A stretch of DNA of 5,595 nucleotides from Planctomycetota bacterium. Its GTDB lineage: Bacteria; Planctomycetota; Phycisphaerae; UBA1845; Fen-1342. The DNA is taken from positions 1-5,595 of the forward strand of contig JAUWXH010000175.1 of NCBI GenBank assembly GCA_030616465.1, written 5' to 3'. Below the pieces are notes generated by a model. That model made no database searches. It was given only the letters and a program-made list of their open reading frames with translations, and was not told the origin of the DNA. The translations under genes were made by a program, and so were the position numbers. Shown piece after piece: positions 1-5,595 of this stretch. Numbering within the stretch: the stretch's first letter is position 1; every line of letters begins with the position of its first letter.

Positions 1-207
1 GGCCCGGCTGACTACCTCACGGGGCTGGTCAAGGCCGCCGTCTTCGGAACCATCATCGCCAGCCTGGCCTGCTACGAGGGCCTGAACGTACGCGGCGGAG
101 CCGAAGGGGTGGGCCGCGCCACCACCGTAACCGTGGTCAAGAGCATCGTGGCACTGATCGTGGCGGACTGCTGCTTCACGGCGGCGTTCTACGTATTGGG
201 GTGGTGA
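1..207 (+). CDS. mlaE: MlaE-family ABC transporter permease, C-terminal part (5' end outside the window)
   Basis: This is the last 68 codons of a gene read in frame 1 and ending with TGA at 205-207. MlaE/YrbE permeases are the inner-membrane subunits of Mla-type ABC transporters, which move phospholipids or related lipids between the inner and outer membranes together with an MlaF ATPase and an MlaD (MCE-domain) substrate-binding protein. The visible part carries the conserved C-terminal signature of the family: a GLVK..VFG.II helix, a CYEG turn at about residues 24-27, then GGAEGVGRATT at about residues 33-43, followed by a hydrophobic last transmembrane helix (VVKSIVALIVADCCFTAAFY) and a short tail ending in LGW. 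The spacing of these blocks is normal for the family and no frame disruption is seen. The start, the earlier membrane segments and the partner genes lie upstream and cannot be assessed. The next gene starts one base after the stop. Confidence 0.9.
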   Translation, partial: GPADYLTGLVKAAVFGTIIASLACYEGLNVRGGAEGVGRATTVTVVKSIVALIVADCCFTAAFYVLGW

Positions 208-208
208 C

Positions 209-1225
209 ATGCCGCTGGTGGTCGGCATCGACGAGGCCGGCTACGGCCCGACGCTGGGCCCGCTGGTCGTGGGGGCGACGCTCTGGCGTGTCCAGCCCCG
301 CTGCCTGAAGGCCGATTTCTGGAAGCTGCTGCAGGAGTGCGTCGCCCGCCGGCTGCGGCGATCCGCGAACCGCAAAGCGCCGGCCTCGGCCGGTCGACGC
401 CACAGGGGGCCGCCCGGCGGGTCGCGACTGACCGTCGGCGATTCCAAGACCGTCTTCAATCGTAAGAGCGGACTGCACACCCTCGAGCGCCCCGTCCTCG
501 CTTTTGCCAGCGCCGCTGGTGTGAAATGCGACTCGCTGGCCGATTTGCTCGACGGGCTCGGCGTGCAGCCGACGCTCGCCGAGGCGGAGATTCCCTGGTA
601 CGGCGATCTGCGTCGTCGCTTGCCGGTCGATCGGGTCCGCTCGAAGTTCCAGTCCGTCGCCGAGCGTCTCAAGTCCCGCCTGCCCGTAGTCGGGATCACC
701 GGTTGCGACCTGATGGCACAGGTCGTCAGCGAAGACCGCTTCAACCATCGCGTCGCCACCACCCGCAACAAGGCCGCCGTCCTGGTGGAGCAGGTGTTGT
801 GTCTGCTCCAGCGGGCCGGCGAGCGGGCCGGCGACAGCGACCTGCACGTATTCGTGGACCGGCTGGGCGGACGCAGCAACTACCGGTCGTTGCTGCTGGC
901 GGCCTTCCCCGAGCGGTACCTGCGCGTTCTGGAAGTGTCGGCCCAACGCAGCCGCTATCGGCTCGCCTCCGCCCACAACGACTGGTACCTCGAGTTCGCG
1001 GTGGAGGCCGACCAGCAGCACCTCCCAGTCGCCCTGGCGAGCATGTTGGCCAAGTATGTGCGCGAGTTGCTGATGGAGCGGTTCAACGAGTATTGGCGGC
1101 GTTGGCTGCCCGACTTGCGTCCGACGGCGGGGTATTACACCGACGCACGGCGTTTCCTGGCCGACATCCGCTCGGTCGTGGCCCAGGCGGGCATTCCGGC
1201 CGAGCGCTTCGTGCGCTCGCGCTGA
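209..1225 (+). CDS. Divergent RNase HII-like protein (GYG-type)
   Basis: 338 aa. The RNase H fold of the RNase HII class cuts the RNA strand of RNA-DNA hybrids and removes single ribonucleotides from DNA in the cytoplasm. Seen: an N-terminal GIDEAGYGPTLGPLVVGA block giving carboxylates D8 and E9; a GDSK block (D78-K80); a VFVD strand (D217, matching the VDGN Asp); VEAD (D268, matching the Asp of the E. coli KGD segment); the ALASMLAKYVRE helix (K282); and GYYT at 308-311, with Y309 matching the conserved C-terminal Tyr of GYPT/GYGT. All four predicted metal-binding acids are therefore present. Odd points: the GRG motif reads GYG (Y12); residues 47-73 form an Arg-rich, probably disordered insert; and 51 residues separate D217 and D268, against 18 in E. 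coli. The protein is longer than usual RNase HII (about 200-260 aa) and lacks the N-terminal domain of RNase HIII. ATG 209 is chosen because the catalytic motif begins at residue 6; GGGGTGG just upstream is a weak ribosome binding site. The gene is probably co-translated with the MlaE gene. RNase H activity is inferred; a modified specificity is possible. Confidence 0.8.
   Translation: MPLVVGIDEAGYGPTLGPLVVGATLWRVQPRCLKADFWKLLQECVARRLRRSANRKAPASAGRRHRGPPGGSRLTVGDSKTVFNRKSGLHTLERPVLAFASAAGVKCDSLADLLDGLGVQPTLAEAEIPWYGDLRRRLPVDRVRSKFQSVAERLKSRLPVVGITGCDLMAQVVSEDRFNHRVATTRNKAAVLVEQVLCLLQRAGERAGDSDLHVFVDRLGGRSNYRSLLLAAFPERYLRVLEVSAQRSRYRLASAHNDWYLEFAVEADQQHLPVALASMLAKYVRELLMERFNEYWRRWLPDLRPTAGYYTDARRFLADIRSVVAQAGIPAERFVRSR
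811..834 (+). repeat. Perfect 12-bp tandem duplication inside the RNase HII-like gene
   Basis: GCGGGCCGGCGA occurs twice back to back. In the reading frame it encodes RAGERAGD (residues 202-209), a short charged loop between the helix VEQVLCLLQ and the strand leading to catalytic D217. The repeat length is a multiple of three, so the frame is kept. It is most simply a slippage duplication in a surface loop. Confidence 0.8.
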
Positions 1226-1254
1226 GGGCGGCCTGCGTCCTTGCCGGGAGTCCG

Positions 1255-1260
1255 TAGAAT
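1255..1260 (+). promoter_or_regulatory. Possible -10 element in the gap before the A2M-like gene
   Basis: TAGAAT differs from the TATAAT consensus at one position and lies in the 131-bp gap (1226-1356), about 100 bases ahead of the start codon. No convincing -35 hexamer lies 16-18 bases upstream; TTGCCG at 1241-1246 is too close to pair with it and would instead fit the poor hexamer TATCGG at 1264. The gap also contains a small inverted repeat, GTCGTC (1305-1310) with GACGAC (1321-1326), in the would-be leader. The promoter reading rests on one hexamer and on the gap itself. Confidence 0.25.
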
Positions 1261-1345
1261 GACTATCGGGAATGAGGTGCCGCGGCTCTCACGGAATCCA
1301 GCGTGTCGTCGCCGCGCCCGGACGACGGTGTTCGCAGCGCGTCCC

Positions 1346-1351
1346 GGAGGA
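1346..1351 (+). promoter_or_regulatory. Shine-Dalgarno sequence that fixes the start of the A2M-like gene at 1357
   Basis: GGAGGA sits five bases before ATG 1357. The frame is open further upstream, to a GTG at 1303, but the extra 18 codons (Arg/Ser-rich) have no ribosome binding site in front and would place a charged stretch before a textbook signal peptide. The Shine-Dalgarno sequence and the signal peptide agree on 1357. Confidence 0.85.
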
Positions 1352-1356
1352 AGCGA

Positions 1357-4300
1357 ATGAATCGGTATCGGCGGTTCGCTCTGGTGGTGCTTGTGGGGGT
1401 GTTTGTGCCGACCGCCGCCGCGAGCGCACCCTCCGACTGGCCGCCGGAACTGCATGCCGCTCTGGAAACCTATCGCATGGGCGACTACGAGGAGGCGCAG
1501 GATCTGTGTGCGGCACTGATGTCCGGCACGCGGGACGAGCGCCTCCGTCGCGAAGCCGCAGCCTTGCACGCCATCGCGACCATGCGCATGCCGGCGCGTA
1601 ACGACCGGCTCAACGGGCGTGCGCGGGTGACCCAGTTGGCGCGGGAAGACCCGACGCTGTTGACGCGGCCCGAGTGCCAACTCGCCTGCGGGATTGCGCA
1701 ATTGGCCCTGAACGAGACCGCCTCGGCGATTCGCGAGCTCGACGCGGCGGCCACGGGGTTCACCGAACGGCAGCAGCACGAGCGGTTGGCCGAAACCTGC
1801 GCCGCCCTGGCCCAGGCCTGGTCGCGCCACAACGAGTGGGAGGTGTCGCTCGAGCAGCTAGGTGTTCAGCGGCCAGGGAGCCCGGATGAGGCCCGCGTGG
1901 TCCGCCGGGCCCAGATCGCCAAGCTGCGCGAGCGGGTTGCGGCGCTACTGCCCGATGACGCGGATGCGGTGGCGCGGATCGATCTGGTTTTGGCGGAGAA
2001 CCTGATCGACGCGGGCGACAAGGTTGCCGAGGGTGTGGAAATCCTCAAGCGGCTGGCGGACTTTACGTCACTGACACCGGCCGGCGTCCAAGCGTGTCTT
2101 GCGCTCGGGCAACGCCACGAGCAGCAGGGTGATTGGGCCGCGGCGTTACGACTTTATCGTCGGGCACGGGCGGCAGGGCTTGGCGAGCCGTCACGCCGAG
2201 CCGGTCAACGGGTCAAGGCGATCAGCCGGCCGCAACTGCTGGTGGACGTGCCCGCCGCCATACCCGGCGGACAGCCGATCCAGCTCGGCTTACGCGTGCG
2301 AAACCTGGATTCGGTGCAGTTCGAGCTGCGGCGAGTGGACCTGGGCGGTTGGCTGGCGTCGTGCCAGGGCCGCTTTGCCGAGGGGCGGCTCCCCGTGTCC
2401 GGTTCCGTCGTGCTCACGCGCGAGATTGAGACCCGTGCCGCCACGCCCTACGAATGGTGGACCTCTGCCGCCCTGGCCGAGCCGTTGACCTGTGCCACTG
2501 GGCCCGGGGCCTACGTCGCGGTGGCTCAGGGGTCAGACGCCGACGGCCAACCGCTGGTCACCAAAAAGCTCGTTCTGGTCAGCGACCTGCACGCCGTGAC
2601 ACTGGTCGGACGAGGACACGCGCTGATCTGGGCGACCGCAAGCGAACAGGTTGGGGGATTGTTGCATGACAAGCTGTCGGCCCGCTTTTGGATGCACGGG
2701 TCGTTCGTGCCGACCCGGGCGCGGTTTGCCGGGGGCGTCGCCCGGTTCGCGTTGCCGGCCGAGGCACGCTTGCTGCGCAACAAGCGCTGGGTGTGTCTGG
2801 TGCAAGCCGGCGAGCACCTGGCCCTCTGCCGCGGCAAGCTGCCCGCCGTTTCGCGCGCGGAGGCGCCGACGGTAGCGCTGGTGGCCGATTCGCCGGACGC
2901 GCGTCCCGGCCAGGTTCTCCGACTTTTCGGTCTGCTGCTGCCGGCACGCGGCAGTGCCGCTTCGCCGGAGGCCGGGCAAGCGCTCCGGCTTGATGCGGTC
3001 GACCCGGTCGAACGGCTACAACATACCGCCCGGGCGGAGGTCTCCCCGACGGGGGCTTTCAGCGTGGAGGTGCCGATTGTCAAAGACTCGGCGGGCGAGC
3101 GCCTGAACGTCATCGTGCGGCGCGGCAACCAAGTGCTGGAGAACGTGCGTGGGCGGTTCGGCTTTGACGTACGGCCGGCGGACGCTCCCCAGTTCACCGT
3201 CACGTGCTATTTGCCGGCCCGCCCCGAACCGGGCGCTACCGAGCTGGCAGGTGAGATTCGTGCTGCCTACCCGTGGGGGACGCCGCTCGCAGACGCCGAA
3301 GTCCGTTACACGGCGCGTGCGCTGCGGCTGCCGAGCGCATACTCCGAAACCGAGCCGGTCGCTTCGTTGCCGGCATCCGGTCGTGGTCGGCTCGACGGGC
3401 AGGGGCGCTGGGCTTTCAGCATTCCGGTATCGCTGTTCGAGATGCCGCCCGGACCACTGGCGGTCGGCGTCTGGGCTCGTGTGGTTGGCTGGGATCAGCG
3501 GCAGGTTGCGGGCTTCGCCGAGGTACTCGTGTCCCCGGTCTCCCCTTCAGCGCCCGTCCACCTTTGGCTCCGCCACGATCCGCCCGAACCCAGGGCCGGG
3601 GAGCTGGTCCGTTTCCGGCTGGCGTGGTTCGACCCGGAAAACCGGGCTTCCGGGCAGCGGCCCACGCTCGAGCTGCGACACGCGGGCACGACCGTCGCCC
3701 GTCTACGCCTGTATTCCACGGTCGGAGGCTTGGAAAGCGAGCCGTGGCGTCCGAACGCTCCGGGCAGCTACGAGGTCGTGGCCGCGCTGCCGATGGAAGT
3801 CGGCGAGCCGCTGCACGTGTACAAGTCGATAGAGGTCGGCGGGAGCGGAGCGGCGACGGGGGTCGTCACACCGGGTGTCGAATGTCAGGCCCACTATGCG
3901 CGGCGTGAACAGCGGTGGGGCATCCAGGTAAGCCTGTCCGGTGAGGTTGGTCAGCCGCTGTTGGTGTTCGCGGAGGCCAGCGACCCGCTGGCGGCCTCCA
4001 CGATTCCCGAGCTCGACGGAAGCGCGGAGCTCTTCGTGCCGATCGAGGACCGGCGTTTCGCCGACGCCCAGGTGTTCGTCGCGACTGTCGCGGCCGACGG
4101 CTTACAGGTCCTGACCTCCGCTGCGATTGAACCGGCGGAGGAGGAAGCGCTGGCAGTCACTCTCGAACCGCCCTCGGGCCCGGTTTCGCCGGGAGCGGTC
4201 GTCAGCGTTGACGTCGTTTGCACGCGCGGGACGGGTGCGGCACCGCCGGCCATACTGCTCACCCGCTTGATCGACGCGGCCGGGACCGGCTATGTGGAAT

Positions 4301-5508
4301 GGGTTCCTGGTCCCGTCCATGAGCGTACGGCCCGCGAGATTGGTGGTCTGACAGTGACTTCCTCGAGCGACCATTCGGAGGAGGCTGACGACAAGCGTTC
4401 GGCCCCGCAATCAGCCGTCTCCAACGACCGGCTGGCGCCGGAACTGGCGGCGGCCTTGTTCGAGGGCACGACGCTGTGGGCGGACAGCCGGCCGATCGAA
4501 GCCGACCGCACCCGCCTGGAGGTGCCGATTCCTGCGCGGCCGGGCCGCTACCGACTGATCGTGCTGGCCCGCTCGCCGAGCGGGGTGCTGGCAACTGACG
4601 CGCTCATGCTGGACGCCCGCGAGGGAATCCGCGTGCTGGCCGACCTGGCGGAGACGTTCACCATCGGCGACCGCAGCGTGCTGGCAGTCACCCTCGAGAA
4701 TCCGCGATCTGCTCCGGTAGCTGTTGGTATTTCGATCCGAGGTGGGGACAGCCTGCACATCGAGACGCTGAGCGTGGTCGGCGGCGAGGCTGCGGAGCAG
4801 ACCGCCGGCGAGCAGGCCTCCGCCACGCTCACTTTGCCGCCCCACAAACGCGTGCGCGTGCTGGCGCGGGTGGAGGCAATCCGGGCCGGGGCGGGGACCG
4901 CCGTGGTCGAGCTCGAGGCAGAGGGTGTCCGGCAGCGTGCTGCTCGGGCATACCGCGTCTGGTCGGCTCAGCGCAGCGCTCCCCATGATCTCCGCGACCA
5001 TTCTGCCCCGCGTATACGGGTCAAGCGCACCCTGCTCTGGCTGATGGACGAGGAACAATTCGAGACTCCTGGTGAAGAGGAAACCCAAGTCGAAACCGGC
5101 GGGACCGACTGGGTGGCAACGCCATTGGCACCGGGCGAGCGCCTCACGCCGGGGCAGCGGCTGCTGATCCGCGACGAGCTCACGCTGGAGGAACGGCTCG
5201 AGGGCGTCGTGTGGTCGCAACGGCTGCCCGCGGCGTGCGTCCCGCCCGCGACCGAGCAGATGGGATTCCTCAGCCTGGGGGAGCGCAGCGGCGTGCGGTT
5301 GGACTCCGTGGCGTATTCGGCAGTGCAGTTGCCGGTCGGCGAGTGGATTCACGAGTGTCCGCTGGTCGTGGTGCGGCCCGGGACGTATTTGCTGCCGCCG
5401 CCCGAGATCAGCGTGCGGGGTCGGCTCGTCGCCGTCGAGGTGGAGCCCGCCGAAACCCACATCGTGGTCTCGGATTCGCCGAGCTCAGATGCTCTACTGC
5501 GGCCGTAG
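1357..5508 (+). CDS. Exported TPR / alpha-2-macroglobulin-like protein lacking the thioester domain
   Basis: 1383 aa. Residues 1-22 form a Sec signal peptide (NRYRR, then a hydrophobic core, then TAAA before S23) with no lipobox Cys, so a soluble periplasmic or cell-surface protein is expected. Residues about 30-285 are helical with TPR-like units (about 32-65, 107-135, 141-168, 243-275). From about 289 on, beta-sandwich segments follow the order of bacterial A2M macroglobulin (MG) domains: an RPGQ turn at 516-519 (MG2-like, the family's YRPGQ); AAYPWGTPLADAEV at about 636-649 (the family's A.Y.fG.P..gA.V); further MG-like segments at about 733-830 and 845-935; an MG6-like piece from about 937 interrupted by a polar stretch (999-1024); then LEVPIPARPGRYRL (from 1054) and FTIGDRSVLAVTLEN (from 1101), typical of the segment before TED. 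IRVKR (1220-1224) through RPGTYLLPPPEISV (to about 1353) matches MG10. No CxEQ-type thioester motif and no helical TED lie between. Known A2Ms trap proteases through bait cleavage; here a thioester-free trap or a structural/adhesive envelope role is inferred. TPR plus MG family membership is a motif-level call; domain borders are approximate. Confidence 0.75.
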   Translation: MNRYRRFALVVLVGVFVPTAAASAPSDWPPELHAALETYRMGDYEEAQDLCAALMSGTRDERLRREAAALHAIATMRMPARNDRLNGRARVTQLAREDPTLLTRPECQLACGIAQLALNETASAIRELDAAATGFTERQQHERLAETCAALAQAWSRHNEWEVSLEQLGVQRPGSPDEARVVRRAQIAKLRERVAALLPDDADAVARIDLVLAENLIDAGDKVAEGVEILKRLADFTSLTPAGVQACLALGQRHEQQGDWAAALRLYRRARAAGLGEPSRRAGQRVKAISRPQLLVDVPAAIPGGQPIQLGLRVRNLDSVQFELRRVDLGGWLASCQGRFAEGRLPVSGSVVLTREIETRAATPYEWWTSAALAEPLTCATGPGAYVAVAQGSDADGQPLVTKKLVLVSDLHAVTLVGRGHALIWATASEQVGGLLHDKLSARFWMHGSFVPTRARFAGGVARFALPAEARLLRNKRWVCLVQAGEHLALCRGKLPAVSRAEAPTVALVADSPDARPGQVLRLFGLLLPARGSAASPEAGQALRLDAVDPVERLQHTARAEVSPTGAFSVEVPIVKDSAGERLNVIVRRGNQVLENVRGRFGFDVRPADAPQFTVTCYLPARPEPGATELAGEIRAAYPWGTPLADAEVRYTARALRLPSAYSETEPVASLPASGRGRLDGQGRWAFSIPVSLFEMPPGPLAVGVWARVVGWDQRQVAGFAEVLVSPVSPSAPVHLWLRHDPPEPRAGELVRFRLAWFDPENRASGQRPTLELRHAGTTVARLRLYSTVGGLESEPWRPNAPGSYEVVAALPMEVGEPLHVYKSIEVGGSGAATGVVTPGVECQAHYARREQRWGIQVSLSGEVGQPLLVFAEASDPLAASTIPELDGSAELFVPIEDRRFADAQVFVATVAADGLQVLTSAAIEPAEEEALAVTLEPPSGPVSPGAVVSVDVVCTRGTGAAPPAILLTRLIDAAGTGYVEWVPGPVHERTAREIGGLTVTSSSDHSEEADDKRSAPQSAVSNDRLAPELAAALFEGTTLWADSRPIEADRTRLEVPIPARPGRYRLIVLARSPSGVLATDALMLDAREGIRVLADLAETFTIGDRSVLAVTLENPRSAPVAVGISIRGGDSLHIETLSVVGGEAAEQTAGEQASATLTLPPHKRVRVLARVEAIRAGAGTAVVELEAEGVRQRAARAYRVWSAQRSAPHDLRDHSAPRIRVKRTLLWLMDEEQFETPGEEETQVETGGTDWVATPLAPGERLTPGQRLLIRDELTLEERLEGVVWSQRLPAACVPPATEQMGFLSLGERSGVRLDSVAYSAVQLPVGEWIHECPLVVVRPGTYLLPPPEISVRGRLVAVEVEPAETHIVVSDSPSSDALLRP

Positions 5509-5525
5509 CGGACTGCCGTGTGCCG

Positions 5526-5559
5526 TGGGCAGGCCCCGGCACACGCCGGGGTTTGCCCA
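5526..5559 (+). terminator. Long GC-rich hairpin just downstream of the A2M-like gene, probable terminator
   Basis: TGGGCAGGCCCCGGC (5526-5540) pairs with GCCGGGGTTTGCCCA (5545-5559) over 15 bp, with two G-U wobbles (5532-5533 with 5552-5553) and an ACAC tetraloop. It lies 17 bases after the stop codon, where a terminator is expected. There is no U-tract after the stem; the next bases start a second hairpin. It would therefore be a non-canonical terminator or an mRNA 3'-end stabiliser, and a dispersed palindromic repeat is a fair alternative. Confidence 0.55.
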
Positions 5560-5588
5560 TGCCACCCGTCGTCTTTGCGAGGGTGGCA
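5560..5588. repeat. Second hairpin, abutting the first; possible dispersed palindromic element
   Basis: TGCCACCC (5560-5567) pairs with GGGTGGCA (5581-5588), eight perfect base pairs. The stem is extended by TCG (5569-5571) with CGA (5578-5580) after a bulged G. It begins on the base after the first hairpin ends. With no T-tract and a mixed loop it looks more like a REP-type palindrome or a backup terminator than a classical intrinsic terminator. The window ends seven bases later, so its outer flank cannot be judged. Confidence 0.5.
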
Positions 5589-5595
5589 CGGTCCA

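Noticed and set aside
176..1021. 281-codon open frame on the minus strand over the RNase HII-like gene
   Set aside because: It overlaps a gene with clear catalytic motifs on the other strand, and its product has no recognisable features.
1064..1066. Glu in the AKYVRE helix first read as loss of the fourth catalytic Asp (family has AKVTRD)
   Set aside because: Aligning with E. coli RNase HII puts the fourth carboxylate in the preceding KGD segment, which here is VEAD with D268 intact; the Glu is a minor substitution.
526..1257. 243-codon + strand frame overlapping the RNase HII-like gene
   Set aside because: Its product is Arg/Ala/Gly-rich low-complexity sequence, an out-of-frame shadow of the real gene.
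1305..1326. Small inverted repeat GTCGTC/GACGAC in the leader of the A2M-like gene as a terminator or riboswitch
   Set aside because: It has only six base pairs with a ten-base GC-rich loop, no T-tract and no recognisable riboswitch motif; it is likely by chance at this GC content.
1303..1356. Upstream GTG start that would extend the A2M-like protein by 18 residues
   Set aside because: It has no ribosome binding site and would put an Arg/Ser-rich stretch before the signal peptide; ATG 1357 has GGAGGA five bases upstream and begins a clean signal peptide.
3889..3921. YARREQRWG considered as a degenerate thioester (CxEQ) site
   Set aside because: There is no Cys three residues before the Gln, and the surroundings are beta-strand-like, not the helical TED context.
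4411..5460. 349-codon open frame on the minus strand
   Set aside because: It lies fully antisense to the MG-domain coding region. Its translation is His/Arg/Pro-rich without a recognisable motif, as expected for shadow frames in high-GC DNA.

Overview
The window is GC-rich, almost fully coding on the + strand, and reads as chromosomal DNA of a Planctomycetota-like (Pirellulales/Gemmatales-type) bacterium. That placement is an inference from three things: the style of the large secreted TPR/alpha-2-macroglobulin-like protein, a divergent RNase HII-like protein behind an MlaE permease, and high third-position GC. No marker gene in the window proves the phylum.

Layout: (1) bases 1-207 are the 3' end of an mlaE-type ABC permease for outer-membrane lipid transport. 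(2) One base after its stop codon, 209-1225 encodes a 338-aa RNase HII-like protein. All four predicted catalytic carboxylates are present, but the GRG substrate-recognition motif has become GYG, and there are large insertions. (3) 1226-1356 is a 131-bp gap with a possible weak promoter, ending in a strong Shine-Dalgarno sequence. (4) 1357-5508 encodes a 1383-aa exported protein: signal peptide, a helical TPR-like N-terminal region, then a long series of beta-sandwich segments that follow the order of bacterial alpha-2-macroglobulins (A2M), including an MG10-like C-terminus. The thioester (TED) domain that should precede MG10 appears to be absent. (5) 5509-5595 is non-coding and holds two consecutive GC-rich hairpins plus a competing alternative hairpin. 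They probably form a terminator and/or a dispersed palindromic repeat.

The first two genes probably share a transcript because of their 1-nt spacing. The A2M-like gene has its own ribosome binding site and a gap in front, so it may be a separate unit ended by the hairpins. Two genes concern the envelope or periplasm (lipid transport; exported A2M-like protein) and one concerns nucleic acids (removal of RNA from DNA). No shared pathway is visible. The most notable item is the TPR plus TED-less A2M architecture, followed by the GYG-type RNase HII-like protein. No RNA gene, CRISPR array, insertion sequence or attachment site was seen.
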